Part shown: positions 9,801-16,571 of the stretch, piece by piece | How positions within the stretch are numbered: position 1 is the stretch's first letter | How the letters are laid out: every line of letters begins with the position of its first letter | Assembly: GCA_905233455.1 (NCBI GenBank) | Contig: CAJOES010000008.1 | Span: forward strand, 1-35,260 | DNA from: an uncultured Synergistales bacterium | Lineage (GTDB): Bacteria; Synergistota; Synergistia; Synergistales; Aminobacteriaceae | Direction of reading: 5' to 3' | Length of the DNA: 35,260 nucleotides | Program-made: the position numbers and the translations under genes | Notes under the pieces: model-generated | Database searches by the model: none | What the model saw: the letters and a program-made list of their open reading frames with translations, nothing else | What the model was told of the DNA's origin: nothing

Positions 9801-10279
9801 TCGCCGTAAGCCCGTGCAAGCTCCCGCAAATTCGCGAACTCTGCCGCGTCCTTTATGCTGTCCCAAAAATCCTGTTCCTGCTGTGCCGTGATGACTGATG
9901 CCCCGGGATCTATATCGAGCTTGAGCCCGGATTCACGTATCAGCCTTGCCGCAAATGAATGTATCGTAGAAATCCATGTGTCCGCAAGTCCGTCATTGAT
10001 CCTGCGCCTGCGTTCAGCGTCGCCAAAGTTCTTGAGTTCCCCGCGTAATCTCTCCTCAATCCTGCGCTTCATGTCTCCTGCTGCTGCTTCCGTGTAGGTG
10101 AGCGTGAGAATGTCATTCGGCAGAATCTCTCCGCCTTCAAGCAAAAGCCTGACGTAACGGTTAGAGAGCACCCAAGTTTTGCCAGTTCCTGCTCCTGCAC
10201 CGACAGTAATCAGTTTCTCGTCTGCAGTTACTGCCTGTTTCTGTCCTTCCGGTGTCTCCGGTGGCAATGAAAATTTCAT
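6812..10279 (-). CDS. UvrD-type helicase fused to a PD-(D/E)XK Fe-S nuclease (AddA/RecB-like)
   Basis: 1155 residues. The helicase part has Walker A GAGAGTGKT (27-35), TYTEAAAGDMKRR (motif Ia), Walker B DEFQDTD (392-398), VGDPKQSIYKFR (418-429), a motif V-like HSAKGLEYP and motif VI YVAATRAQ. The C-terminal nuclease has D1048 and D1057-x-K1059 in the order typical of RecB-family nucleases, plus Cys919 and the cluster C1137-x2-C1140-x5-C1146. That Cys spacing matches the 4Fe-4S staple known from AddB. By family it unwinds and resects double-strand ends for recombination. No partner subunit is encoded nearby. The start is ATG 10279: an in-frame TAA lies two codons upstream and AAGGAGG lies 14 bases upstream. 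It leads an operon with the DUF1275 gene and the small exported protein. Confidence 0.9.
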   Translation of the reverse strand: MKFSLPPETPEGQKQAVTADEKLITVGAGAGTGKTWVLSNRYVRLLLEGGEILPNDILTLTYTEAAAGDMKRRIEERLRGELKNFGDAERRRRINDGLADTWISTIHSFAARLIRESGLKLDIDPGASVITAQQEQDFWDSIKDAAEFANLRELARAYGDKALRDAAKFLDTDSCFSAGVSKWRAGNLSQFARDTAELHASSGHSWEEMLSWSEDDTLIESSRPLVKNILRDEWLNVWHEWRNIPALPKAKKAGGAGDLLNDLLDWQAANSPDDEEALMFFYSRITAGRDIKANSGEPFKTLKIYLGRTLGDWRKEQPKLIGEITQTFSEPFTEEELYMRKVLLKFCAVSWGMWDMMKKRRGLLSFSDMITHARNTINAGGVKRKFSHILVDEFQDTDPLQFSMIEALAGENTSLFAVGDPKQSIYKFRHADPALFAGTISRADAKIDLDVSFRTRKSLLEKINKIFASLWRDGLGRSQSMEGLKFEGLNAASNDGTRDSGTMPDFRIILARHDRNTRQDALRNLADELAYNIALWVREGRTVWDKQKRIIRPVKFSDFAILSRSRNIFPALEESLEHFGIKSIQDKSTDYFSRGEINDVVCMLRAAGDMNDDFAVSGWLMSPFSGVSQEQAIECLESVSEKLRPIDIIRQKLPEAYSRLEYLALVGEYEGASGILALYDNNRQWLSCYKDKDRLRVLRNLRLAVSNVREFQKGGASGLRACAEWLTRAVRNEVSVEEPAWHDEGENAVRLGAVHSAKGLEYPVTVIFENRTSRKADSSSLRPSRNLGLVFSNLPDEILQGRDIKPQGAKWETLLSEQGDAEEETRLFYVAATRAQDSLIFCGLVNSKDDTPHKNTWTALMLENAENPEITFAEGINDYEYLGVTHQEEERILKPVTLMRQKNSLRQISATSYSLFKFCPHAWRRSYKQGLNLSWESPSRDNDPEDGSNGGAELGSLAHWVLSRWPNGDDYARELDTLLYDRAVLPSVPGYLRSMWRNDSAKKELHSWLMNFAEGDLGVMLRNVKDIRREYRFRLRLTEGTSLAGAIDALYGNNVVDYKITSIDNTPEGLYESQLEFYALAVHDLTGAEKVNTCIAFLREGRQEYREHSDFESIRERVTEAAEICASGPYTPSINNCKICPFRKGCAYNGQKAAS

Positions 10280-10325
10280 GCGTTAATGCGCGTCCTCCTT
10301 TCTTGTGTGAAAGTAAATTATGCCA

Positions 10326-10363
10326 TAAAAAAACCGGCGGGGTTTCCGTTAAGTTACCCTGCC
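10326..10363 (-). terminator. Rho-independent terminator of the ferredoxin gene
   Basis: CGGCGGGGT pairs with ACCCTGCCG (9 bp, one G-T). On the minus strand it is followed by seven T. It lies about 40 bases after the ferredoxin stop codon. Confidence 0.85.
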
Positions 10364-10404
10364 GATGTGAATCGCAAAATTAATAATAGTGTAGAAAATT
10401 TCTG

Positions 10405-10578
10405 TTACTGGGAAATTGCACTTACGGGACACGTTGATACGCAAGTTCCGCACTCTACACATGCTCCTGCGTCAACGCTGGCTTTTCCGTCGTTCACAGA
10501 AATTGCACTTACCGGACATGCACCTACGCATGACTCACAGCCTACGCAAACATCTGCATCAACTACTGCCTTTGCCAT
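10405..10578 (-). CDS. 2[4Fe-4S] ferredoxin
   Basis: 57 residues, short but unmistakable. There are two C-x2-C-x2-C-x3-C-P clusters: Cys11, 14, 17, 21 and Cys40, 43, 46, 50. The two halves are internal repeats ending in the same PVSAIS. It is the clostridial-type low-potential electron carrier of the cytoplasm, probably serving oxidoreductases of anaerobic fermentation. GGGAGG lies 10 bases before the ATG. It forms its own unit with a -10 box upstream and a strong terminator downstream. Confidence 0.95.
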   Translation of the reverse strand: MAKAVVDADVCVGCESCVGACPVSAISVNDGKASVDAGACVECGTCVSTCPVSAISQ

Positions 10579-10657
10579 AATCTACTAACCTCCCTCGTAA
10601 TGATTTCTTGTCTCAATCGTTTTGTCTTGAAGCCCCTCTTGCTTCTCAACGGTAAGC

Positions 10658-10684
10658 ATTATATCACAAAAACCTAGAAATCAA
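10658..10684 (-). promoter_or_regulatory. Ferredoxin promoter
   Basis: On the minus strand a perfect -10 box TATAAT (10658-10663) is preceded by TTGATT (10679-10684) at a short 15-base spacing. Transcription would start about 75 bases before the ferredoxin start codon. The promoter lies within and just before the end of the upstream DUF364-like gene. Confidence 0.55.
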
Positions 10685-10698
10685 GCGTGTTTGAGCCG

Positions 10699-11439
10699 TC
10701 AACCTTGCGTGTAGACTCTCCACGTTAGAGCTTCGCACTGCCACGTACTGCCCCCCGCAGAAATATGAGCCTCGATAGCTTCCGCATCATTCCCTATAGG
10801 TGCGGCCAGATGAGTAACGCCCATGCGCGAAAACAGTTCCGGCAGGGCGGGAATGCCCGGACCCTGCATGAAACAGCCATTCTTCTCGCGCAGGATATTC
10901 TGTGTGGACATCAGCCACCGGTCCCGGACAGCTTCAGGAGAGAGCCATACCCATTCGGCTTCACGGACTCCCCGCGAAATTTCCGCTTGCGCAAAACAGT
11001 CTTTCCGTCCTGCGCACCTGTCATCGAACACCGCAATACGCCATCCCCAGTCGTGCATGAACGGCAATAGATCCCGCTCATACCCCAGAACTGCAACCTT
11101 GTCCCCCCGTGCACACGGCATCACAGCATCAAGGGGCATCCCCTCGTCCGGGCTGAACGGCACAAGAATGGAACATGCTGCGCTTGCTGCGGCGAACTCC
11201 TGCGGGAATGGTGATACATACAGTGCGGCTAATTCCTTCAGTGCTGCGGACAGTAATGCTTCCGTGTGAATGCTCCTTGCTGTGTGGGGTTCTTTCATGG
11301 AGTCGGGGACGAAACCTACGCCATGACGGTTATCTGCGGTGAGAATGCAGCTTGCGTACCAGCCGAGTATAAGCCGTGATATTTTGCTGTCTTTCTTGTT
11401 TTGTATGTGCTTGGATAAGTCCTCAAAAAAGTTATTCAC
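10699..11439 (-). CDS. DUF364-like (putative metal chelation / Rossmann-like) protein
   Basis: 246 residues. The N-terminal part (GWYASCILTADNRHGVGFVP, about 27-46) and the second half (VAVLGYERDLLPFM...AVFDDR...AEWVWLSPEAV) resemble the DUF4213-DUF364 arrangement, in which a small N-terminal domain precedes a Rossmann-like domain named for putative heavy-metal chelation. The match is by eye and moderate. The start is GTG at 11439, overlapping the TGA stop of the glycosyltransferase gene by four bases (GTGA), so translation is probably coupled. It is the last gene of the ABC-F/glycosyltransferase operon. No metal transport or cofactor genes are near to fix a substrate. Confidence 0.5.
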   Translation of the reverse strand: MNNFFEDLSKHIQNKKDSKISRLILGWYASCILTADNRHGVGFVPDSMKEPHTARSIHTEALLSAALKELAALYVSPFPQEFAAASAACSILVPFSPDEGMPLDAVMPCARGDKVAVLGYERDLLPFMHDWGWRIAVFDDRCAGRKDCFAQAEISRGVREAEWVWLSPEAVRDRWLMSTQNILREKNGCFMQGPGIPALPELFSRMGVTHLAAPIGNDAEAIEAHISAGGSTWQCEALTWRVYTQG

Positions 11440-12270
11440 CGTAAAAGTATCTTCTTTAATTTTCTTACCGCGCCATAAAGACCGGTTCGCCTTAAAATAT
11501 TTATAATAATACCTTTGGCAGATTTAGAAGGAAAAATTAAATTCCAGATTAAAAAACAGAAAGCATGAGGCCAATCCGTTTTAAATCTTCCGGTTGTAGC
11601 AGCTATAACAGGGAATTCCTTAGAATATTTTCTGCAAACCCTGTAACATCCATAATAAAAAGTTCTTGTAGTATTGCCGGATGACAGGTGCAAAAGAACA
11701 GTGTCGCAAACATAAACGTTATACCCCCCCACCCACTAGTAATTTTGACTTAGTGTGAAGGCAGGCTTCAACAGCATATAAATGCCAGTTACTGCAAACG
11801 ACTTCATCAAAAGGATATTTCTTGAAGTGTTCAGCATAACCACCGAAGAAACACTCATCAACTGTATCACATTCCATAATGCCACCCTTTACCGGATACC
11901 ATCCAGCATCAACAATTTTTCCTGACGTGCTGAGAACATGCTTGATATTGGAATAAAAACCTATAATATCAGCTCTTGCTCCTGCTACACCTAAAATATC
12001 ATCAGCATTTATACGGTCAAGATACGACACAAATTTTGCGAGGGTGTCCGGCTCTGTCAGAAGTATATCCTGATGGGAATAGATTACGTACTTTGTATTT
12101 ATCTGGTCTTTCACAGAATTATATGCACCAGCGCATGACGTAAAGGCTTTGTTGTCCCTATTGTCTATGCCGATTATCTCACACGGGCAGGTCTGCGCTT
12201 TCAGTGTGTTCACGAAGTCGTTATATGTTTTCAGATTGTTGTAACAGCATACTATTGTTACCTCATTCAT
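11436..12270 (-). CDS. Glycosyltransferase copy 1, frameshifted at a G7 run (phase-OFF)
   Basis: The N-terminal frame (ATG 12270, AAAGGAGC about 9 bases upstream) ends at a TAA at 11719-11721, just after a run of seven G on the coding strand. The rest of the protein continues in another frame to the TGA at 11436. With one G fewer the two frames join into a single protein of about 277 residues. The fold resembles glycosyltransferase-like family PF13712: the start MNEVTIVCCYNN, IYSHQDILL near 82-90, a DTVDECFFGGYAEHF block before the run and NVYVCDTVLLHLS after it. It should transfer a sugar from a nucleotide donor to a cell-surface glycan. It lies 28 bases after copy 2, and its stop overlaps the DUF364-like start. 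In the frame seen here the product is truncated. Confidence 0.8.
11724..11730 (-). repeat. G7 homopolymer run in glycosyltransferase copy 1
   Basis: Seven C on the plus strand (G on the coding strand), preceded by GGGT. The gene reads in frame only with 6 or 9 G; with 7 it hits TAA two codons later. It sits at the same protein position as the G12 run of copy 2. Confidence 0.9.
11976..12270 (-). repeat. Direct repeat, copy 1 (5' part of the glycosyltransferase)
   Basis: The first roughly 290 bases of glycosyltransferase copy 1 repeat those of copy 2 (12836-13130). In the 270 bases ending at the start codon I count 16 differences. Similarity drops sharply after the GVAG codons. Confidence 0.9.
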
Positions 12271-12298
12271 AAAATTTGCTCCTTTGCTGATTAGCTGA

Positions 12299-13130
12299 CT
12301 AATGGATGATTTTCTTTTTGATGCTCCTTAATATTTCATAAAGACCTGCAGCCTTAAGTGTCTTTAACATTATTTCTCGCGTACGCAGATGAGGATAATA
12401 CAGCAGAGCATGAATAAAATCAGTTCTTGAAGATACACATGTTGTGCGTATGAATGGAAAATACTTTGCGTAATGCCGACATAATTTGTAAAAACCGTAA
12501 TAAAACGAAAGGGTATAGCGTCTTCCCTTATAGACTCCGTTTGAAAGATGTATGAGATAAACATCACATACATAAACGTTATGCCCCCCCCCCCCTTGGG
12601 TAATTTGACTTAATGCGCATACATGCCTCTGCCGCATACAGATGCCAGTTATTGCACAAAACATCGTCAAACGGATACCGTCTGAAGTGTTCAGCATAAC
12701 CACCGAAGAAACACTCATCAACCGTATCACATTCCATCATTCCGCCTTCTACACGCTCATTGCCCGGATATATCAGCTCGCCGGTTAAGTTGTCTATATG
12801 CTTTATGTTGGAGAACAGGCCAGGTTCGTTAAACTTTACGCCTGCCACGCCCAAAATATCATCAGCATTGATGCGGCCAAGATACGACACAAATTTTGCG
12901 AGGGTGTCCGGCTCTGTCAGAAGTATATCCTGATGAGAATAAATTACATATTTTGTTGTTATCTGATCTTTCACAGAATTATATGCACCAGCGCATGACG
13001 TAAAGGCTTTGTTGTCCCTGTTGTCTATGCCGATTATCTCACACGGGCAGGTCTGCGCTTTCAATGTGTTCACGAAGTCATTATACGTTTTCAGATTGTT
13101 GTAACAGCATACTATCGTTACTTCATTCAT
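12299..13130 (-). CDS. Glycosyltransferase copy 2, frameshifted at a G12 run (phase-OFF)
   Basis: A paralogue of copy 1 with a nearly identical first 97 residues. The ATG at 13130 overlaps the stop of the ABC-F gene (ATGA), so translation is coupled. The first frame ends at a TAA at 12579-12581, straight after twelve G on the coding strand; the remaining C-terminal part (HNVYVCDVYLIHLSNG... to the TAG at 12299) is in another frame. Eleven or fourteen G would give one protein of about 276 residues. Features are as in copy 1: HQD motif, ECDTVDECFFGGYAEHF, then NVYVCD. The middle part (about 98-130) differs from copy 1, suggesting a different donor or acceptor. The glycine run would form a poly-Gly linker inside the enzyme. 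The role in a surface glycan is inferred from family and context. Confidence 0.82.
12584..12595 (-). repeat. G12 homopolymer run in glycosyltransferase copy 2
   Basis: Twelve C on the plus strand (G on the coding strand). A run this long is rare by chance and is typical of slipped-strand contingency loci. With 12 the gene is out of frame; 11 or 14 restores it. Confidence 0.93.
12836..13130 (-). repeat. Direct repeat, copy 2 (5' part of the glycosyltransferase)
   Basis: Partner of 11976-12270 at an offset of 860 bases. The two could recombine to delete or convert one gene. Confidence 0.9.
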
Positions 13131-15019
13131 GCTTTCAGTTCCTCCAGTTTTATGCTTAGTTCTTCCCACCGGGAATATAAACCCTTCAGGCTCTTGCTAA
13201 TATTATCACGTTCTATCATTAATACCTGCACCTTCTGGGAATCTTTCAGCGTCTCCGGCCTGCACAACTCTTCATCAATTTCTGCTATCCTTGCTTCCGT
13301 GTCCGCTATATCCTTCTCTGACTGGGCAATCAGCTTCTTCGTCTCTTTTATCTCTTTTGCATTGTCATCACGCTTAACAGTCTTTATCCTGTCCGCAGTT
13401 TTTATGATGCCGGTATCTGCCGTTAATGTCTCCTCGCGTTTCTCCAAGAACCATGAATAATTGCCGGGATAATCATATAATTTCCCGTCCCGTATCTCCA
13501 AGACTCTTTCAGCAAGGACATCTAAAAAATGCCGGTCATGAGACACGATCAACAACGTCCCCTGATACTTTAGCAGTGCACGTTCAACAATCCCGCGTGT
13601 ATTCTGGTCTAAATGGTTTGTAGGCTCGTCGAGAATCAGAAAATTTGTTTCCTCAAGCATCAGCTTATACAGTGCAAGCCTTGCCTTCTCCCCTCCCGAC
13701 AGAACAGAAGCAGGTTTGTATATATCATCTCCGGAGAACAGGAACGCTCCCAGCAGATTACGCCTCTCTGCGTCATTCAGCCTTGAGGATACTGCGCGGG
13801 CTTCTTCCCATACAGTGCGGGAATAATCTATATTCTGTGCGCTCTCCTGAGAGTAGTACGCAAACTTCACGTTATGGCCAAGCCTGACACTGCCGCATGA
13901 AGGTTCTTCGGTCATGCTGAGCAGCCGCAATAACGTAGACTTTCCTGCACCATTCACACCGACAAGCGCAACACGCTCGCCGCGATATAACGTGAAACTG
14001 ACATCACGGAAGACTTCAAGCTCCCCGTAATTCTTGGCCAGACTCTGAGCCTTCAAGACCTCCCAGCCGCTTGGGGGTGCTTCAGGTATCGTTATCTTCA
14101 TGCTCTTATCGTGTCCTGCAAGTTCTATCCTCTCTATCTTCTCTAACTGTTTCAGCCTGCTCTGAACTTGTGCCGCCTTAGTTGCCTTGTAGCGAAACCT
14201 GTTCACGAAAGATTCAATGCGCGCAATTTTCCCCTGCTGCTGTACATATGCCTTCTGCAATAATTCCTGTTTCTGCTCCTTAGCGTCAAGGTATTCATCA
14301 TAACTGCAAGGATAAAGCGTAATTGTCCCCCGCTCAAGATCCGCAATGCTCCCGGCAGTGTTCTCCAGAAACCTCGTATCATGCGACACGGACACTACCG
14401 CCCCCTTATGCGTACGCAGCCAGCCTTCAAGCCACTCCATAGACTCTGTGTCGAGATGGTTTGTCGGTTCGTCCATCAATAACACATCAGGCGACGACAA
14501 TAACAGCGCGGCCATAGCAATACGCATCTTCCAGCCTCCCGAAAAATCCCGGCAGTTCTTCAGCTCCTCACCTGAACGAAAGCCCAGACCGTGAAGCACT
14601 TTCATCGCCATAGACTCAAACGCAAAGCCCCCTAAATCCTCAAAGCGACGCTCAAGCCGTGAATGTTCCCGCAATAAGTCATCATGACTGCCGGCAGACT
14701 GCGATAACCTGTCCTCAACATCACGGAGTTTCAGCTCAATGTCCGCGATCCCTGCACGGTGTTTCAGGTAATCCATCAATGGCACGGCCTCAAGTTCTAT
14801 GAGGTCTTGAGGAAGCCAGCCGAGAGTCAGCCCCTTGGAGCGTTCTATTGTTCCGCTGTCCGGCTCAAGTTCTCCCATCAGGACACGCAGCAGCGTTGTC
14901 TTGCCCGCACCGTTAGCACCAACTATGCCTATTCTTGCAGTGTCGTTTATCTGCAGGTTCAGGCCGCTGAATATTGTTTTTTCTCTGAATGAAAGCCGTA
15001 AATTCTTTATGTCTATCAT
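13127..15019 (-). CDS. ABC-F family ATPase (Uup/YdiF-like)
   Basis: 630 residues with two ABC domains and no membrane segments. Domain 1: Walker A GANGAGKTT (34-42), signature FSGGWKMR, Walker B LLLMDEPTNHLD. An inter-domain helical linker rich in Gln/Lys follows (about 240-310). Domain 2: GVNGAGKST, LSGGEKARLAL, LILDEPTNHLD. A charged coiled-coil tail (about 550-630) is typical of the Uup/YdiF branch. ABC-F proteins bind the ribosomal E site and act in translation or antibiotic protection; they do not transport. The ATG at 15019 has AGGATA upstream. The stop codon overlaps the start of glycosyltransferase copy 2 by four bases. Confidence 0.93.
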   Translation of the reverse strand: MIDIKNLRLSFREKTIFSGLNLQINDTARIGIVGANGAGKTTLLRVLMGELEPDSGTIERSKGLTLGWLPQDLIELEAVPLMDYLKHRAGIADIELKLRDVEDRLSQSAGSHDDLLREHSRLERRFEDLGGFAFESMAMKVLHGLGFRSGEELKNCRDFSGGWKMRIAMAALLLSSPDVLLMDEPTNHLDTESMEWLEGWLRTHKGAVVSVSHDTRFLENTAGSIADLERGTITLYPCSYDEYLDAKEQKQELLQKAYVQQQGKIARIESFVNRFRYKATKAAQVQSRLKQLEKIERIELAGHDKSMKITIPEAPPSGWEVLKAQSLAKNYGELEVFRDVSFTLYRGERVALVGVNGAGKSTLLRLLSMTEEPSCGSVRLGHNVKFAYYSQESAQNIDYSRTVWEEARAVSSRLNDAERRNLLGAFLFSGDDIYKPASVLSGGEKARLALYKLMLEETNFLILDEPTNHLDQNTRGIVERALLKYQGTLLIVSHDRHFLDVLAERVLEIRDGKLYDYPGNYSWFLEKREETLTADTGIIKTADRIKTVKRDDNAKEIKETKKLIAQSEKDIADTEARIAEIDEELCRPETLKDSQKVQVLMIERDNISKSLKGLYSRWEELSIKLEELKA

Positions 15020-15056
15020 AGTGCATTATCCTAGCACACATTAACTGCGGTATTAA

Positions 15057-15086
15057 TTGAATTATGTATGAAGATTAAGATACAAT
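15057..15086 (+). promoter_or_regulatory. Candidate promoter, copy of the glgB-type promoter
   Basis: TTGAAT (15057-15062), 18 bases, TACAAT (15081-15086). The same layout with strong surrounding similarity lies upstream of glgB at 17637-17666. It would transcribe the MBOAT cassette, with an AAAGGAG at 15111-15117 in its leader. Confidence 0.5.
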
Positions 15087-15118
15087 TACAGTACAACAAA
15101 ATCTATAATTAAAGGAGC

Positions 15119-15147
15119 TTGACATAAATATGATGGCCGTGTATAAT
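15119..15147 (+). promoter_or_regulatory. Perfect consensus sigma-70 promoter for the MBOAT cassette
   Basis: TTGACA (15119-15124), exactly 17 bases, TATAAT (15142-15147). The last T of the -10 box is the first base of the 7-bp tandem repeat, so the start of transcription (about 15153-15155) lies inside the repeat. It lies about 100 bases before the MBOAT start codon. Confidence 0.7.
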
Positions 15148-15178
15148 CGCACATCGCACATCGCACATCGCACATCGC
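15147..15178 (+). repeat. Tandem heptamer repeat (TCGCACA)x4.6
   Basis: Four perfect copies of TCGCACA followed by TCGC, 32 bases. The repeat starts at the last base of the -10 box and covers the predicted transcription start and early leader of the MBOAT operon. A 17-codon frame (ATG 15130 to TGA 15183) runs through it. Confidence 0.95.
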
Positions 15179-15243
15179 CTTGATTATTCCCTTTTAACAG
15201 TAGCTAATTTCCTTCACATAATTGTTGGGGAGCGGTGAAAAAA

Positions 15244-16551
15244 ATGCTCTTCAACTCATATGAATTCATTTTTGTTTTTCTTCCTGTCTGTCTCGTTATT
15301 TTCTTCTCGGCATCAAAGCTCAACAAATCCCTTGCAGTTATCTGGCTTGTATTGTCGTCTCTGTTCTTTTACGGCTGGCGGAATGTGTATTACGTTCCTC
15401 TGCTCGTTGCTTCCGTGTGCATAAATTATTTCATCAGCAAAAAGATTAATGACGGCACAGCAAAAAGATTCTGGCTCATTCTCGGAATATCAACAAACGT
15501 TACAGTTCTATGTATCTGTAAGTATATCAACGTTCTTCCGCTGGGAATATCCTTTTTCACCTTCGCGCAGACAGCATATATCGTCAATACCTTCAAGGGC
15601 ACGGCCAAGCCTGAAGGATTTTTGAGCTATGCAGAATACGTTACGTTTTTCGGTTATATCACTTCCGGGCCCATTGCAGATTACCGGGAAATGATTCCGC
15701 AGTTCAGGAGCGCAGGGACTCCGGACTATGAGATGATTGCGCAAGGGATAACACTTTTTGCTCTCGGACTCTTCAAGAAAGTATACATTGCGGACAGTCT
15801 TGCATCTTTCGTGAACGGGCTGTTTGCTCAGGCAGAATTATTGACGTTCTTTGAGGCATGGACTGCAGCATTAGGCTACAGTATGCATCTGTACTTTGAT
15901 TTTTCCGGTTATAGTGATATGGCTATAGCTGTAGGGTTCATGTTCGGCCTGAAACTCCCGGACAACTTCAATTCGCCGTACAAATCAACGAGCATAATAG
16001 ATTTCTGGCGACGCTGGCATATGAGTCTTGGCGCATGGGTGAAAGAGTATATCTATATCCCGCTCGGAGGCAGCAGGGAAGGAGACCTGAAGAGGACGCG
16101 CAATGTGATTCTTGCGATGCTGCTTACGGGATTATGGCACGGACTCGGCTGGACGTTCGTGCTGTGGGGAATGATTCACGGCGTCATGCTTGCAGTGAAC
16201 CATCAGTGGCGGCGATTGGGTTTCAGGCTTCCGGCAGTCATTGCGTGGGGTGTAACGTTCACCTGTGTAGTGCTGTGCTGGGTGATATTCAGGGCTGAGA
16301 GTCTCGGAAGTGCTGTGCATATGCTGGGAACTATGACCGGGCTGAAGGGATTTCCGCTTGAAGGCCTGCGTGTAGGAAGCAAAAAGCTGATTCTTGCACT
16401 GACGCTGATTACGGTATTTACTCCCAACACAAAAGATATATTACGGCGATTCAGGCCGGGCATATTATGGCTTGTTCTTACGTTGATGCTGTTTGTTATG
16501 GCATTCATGAATTTTTCTGGCGTATCTGATTTCCTGTACTTTCAGTTTTAG
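15244..16551 (+). CDS. MBOAT family O-acyltransferase (AlgI/DltB-like)
   Basis: 435 residues from the ATG at 15244. A GTG at 15235 is only two bases from the GGGGAG, so the ATG at about 11 bases is preferred; MLFNSYEFIF is the usual family start. It is a polytopic inner-membrane protein with the family blocks LPLGISFFTF, YSMHLYFDFSGYSDMAI, FNSPYKSTS...DFWRRWHMSLG...YIYIPLGG and the catalytic His in GLWHGLGWTFVLWG. It moves an acyl (usually acetyl) group across the membrane for O-acylation of an extracellular glycan, with the AlgJ/AlgX-like protein from the next gene (21 bases downstream) as partner. Oddity: the loop that normally separates KYxN from LPLGISFF by roughly 20 or more residues is almost absent here. 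Confidence 0.92.
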   Translation: MLFNSYEFIFVFLPVCLVIFFSASKLNKSLAVIWLVLSSLFFYGWRNVYYVPLLVASVCINYFISKKINDGTAKRFWLILGISTNVTVLCICKYINVLPLGISFFTFAQTAYIVNTFKGTAKPEGFLSYAEYVTFFGYITSGPIADYREMIPQFRSAGTPDYEMIAQGITLFALGLFKKVYIADSLASFVNGLFAQAELLTFFEAWTAALGYSMHLYFDFSGYSDMAIAVGFMFGLKLPDNFNSPYKSTSIIDFWRRWHMSLGAWVKEYIYIPLGGSREGDLKRTRNVILAMLLTGLWHGLGWTFVLWGMIHGVMLAVNHQWRRLGFRLPAVIAWGVTFTCVVLCWVIFRAESLGSAVHMLGTMTGLKGFPLEGLRVGSKKLILALTLITVFTPNTKDILRRFRPGILWLVLTLMLFVMAFMNFSGVSDFLYFQF

Positions 16552-16571
16552 ACATTAAGAGGTGTTTTGAA

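Noticed and set aside
10286-10588. 100-residue plus-strand frame with repeated ALTGH motifs
   Set aside because: It is the complement of the ferredoxin; the repeats mirror the two Fe-S cluster motifs on the other strand.
10823-11269. 148-residue plus-strand frame
   Set aside because: Ser/Arg/His-rich shadow of the DUF364-like gene, no ribosome site.
11436-12270. Simple dead pseudogene reading of the glycosyltransferases
   Set aside because: The only lesion in each copy is the G run; both downstream halves are clean, conserved with each other and end in stop/start overlap or close spacing, which suggests maintained function.
15147-15178. CRISPR or iteron reading of the 7-bp tandem repeats
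   Set aside because: The units are head-to-tail without spacers, far too short for CRISPR, and there is no replication gene or AT-rich origin pattern nearby.
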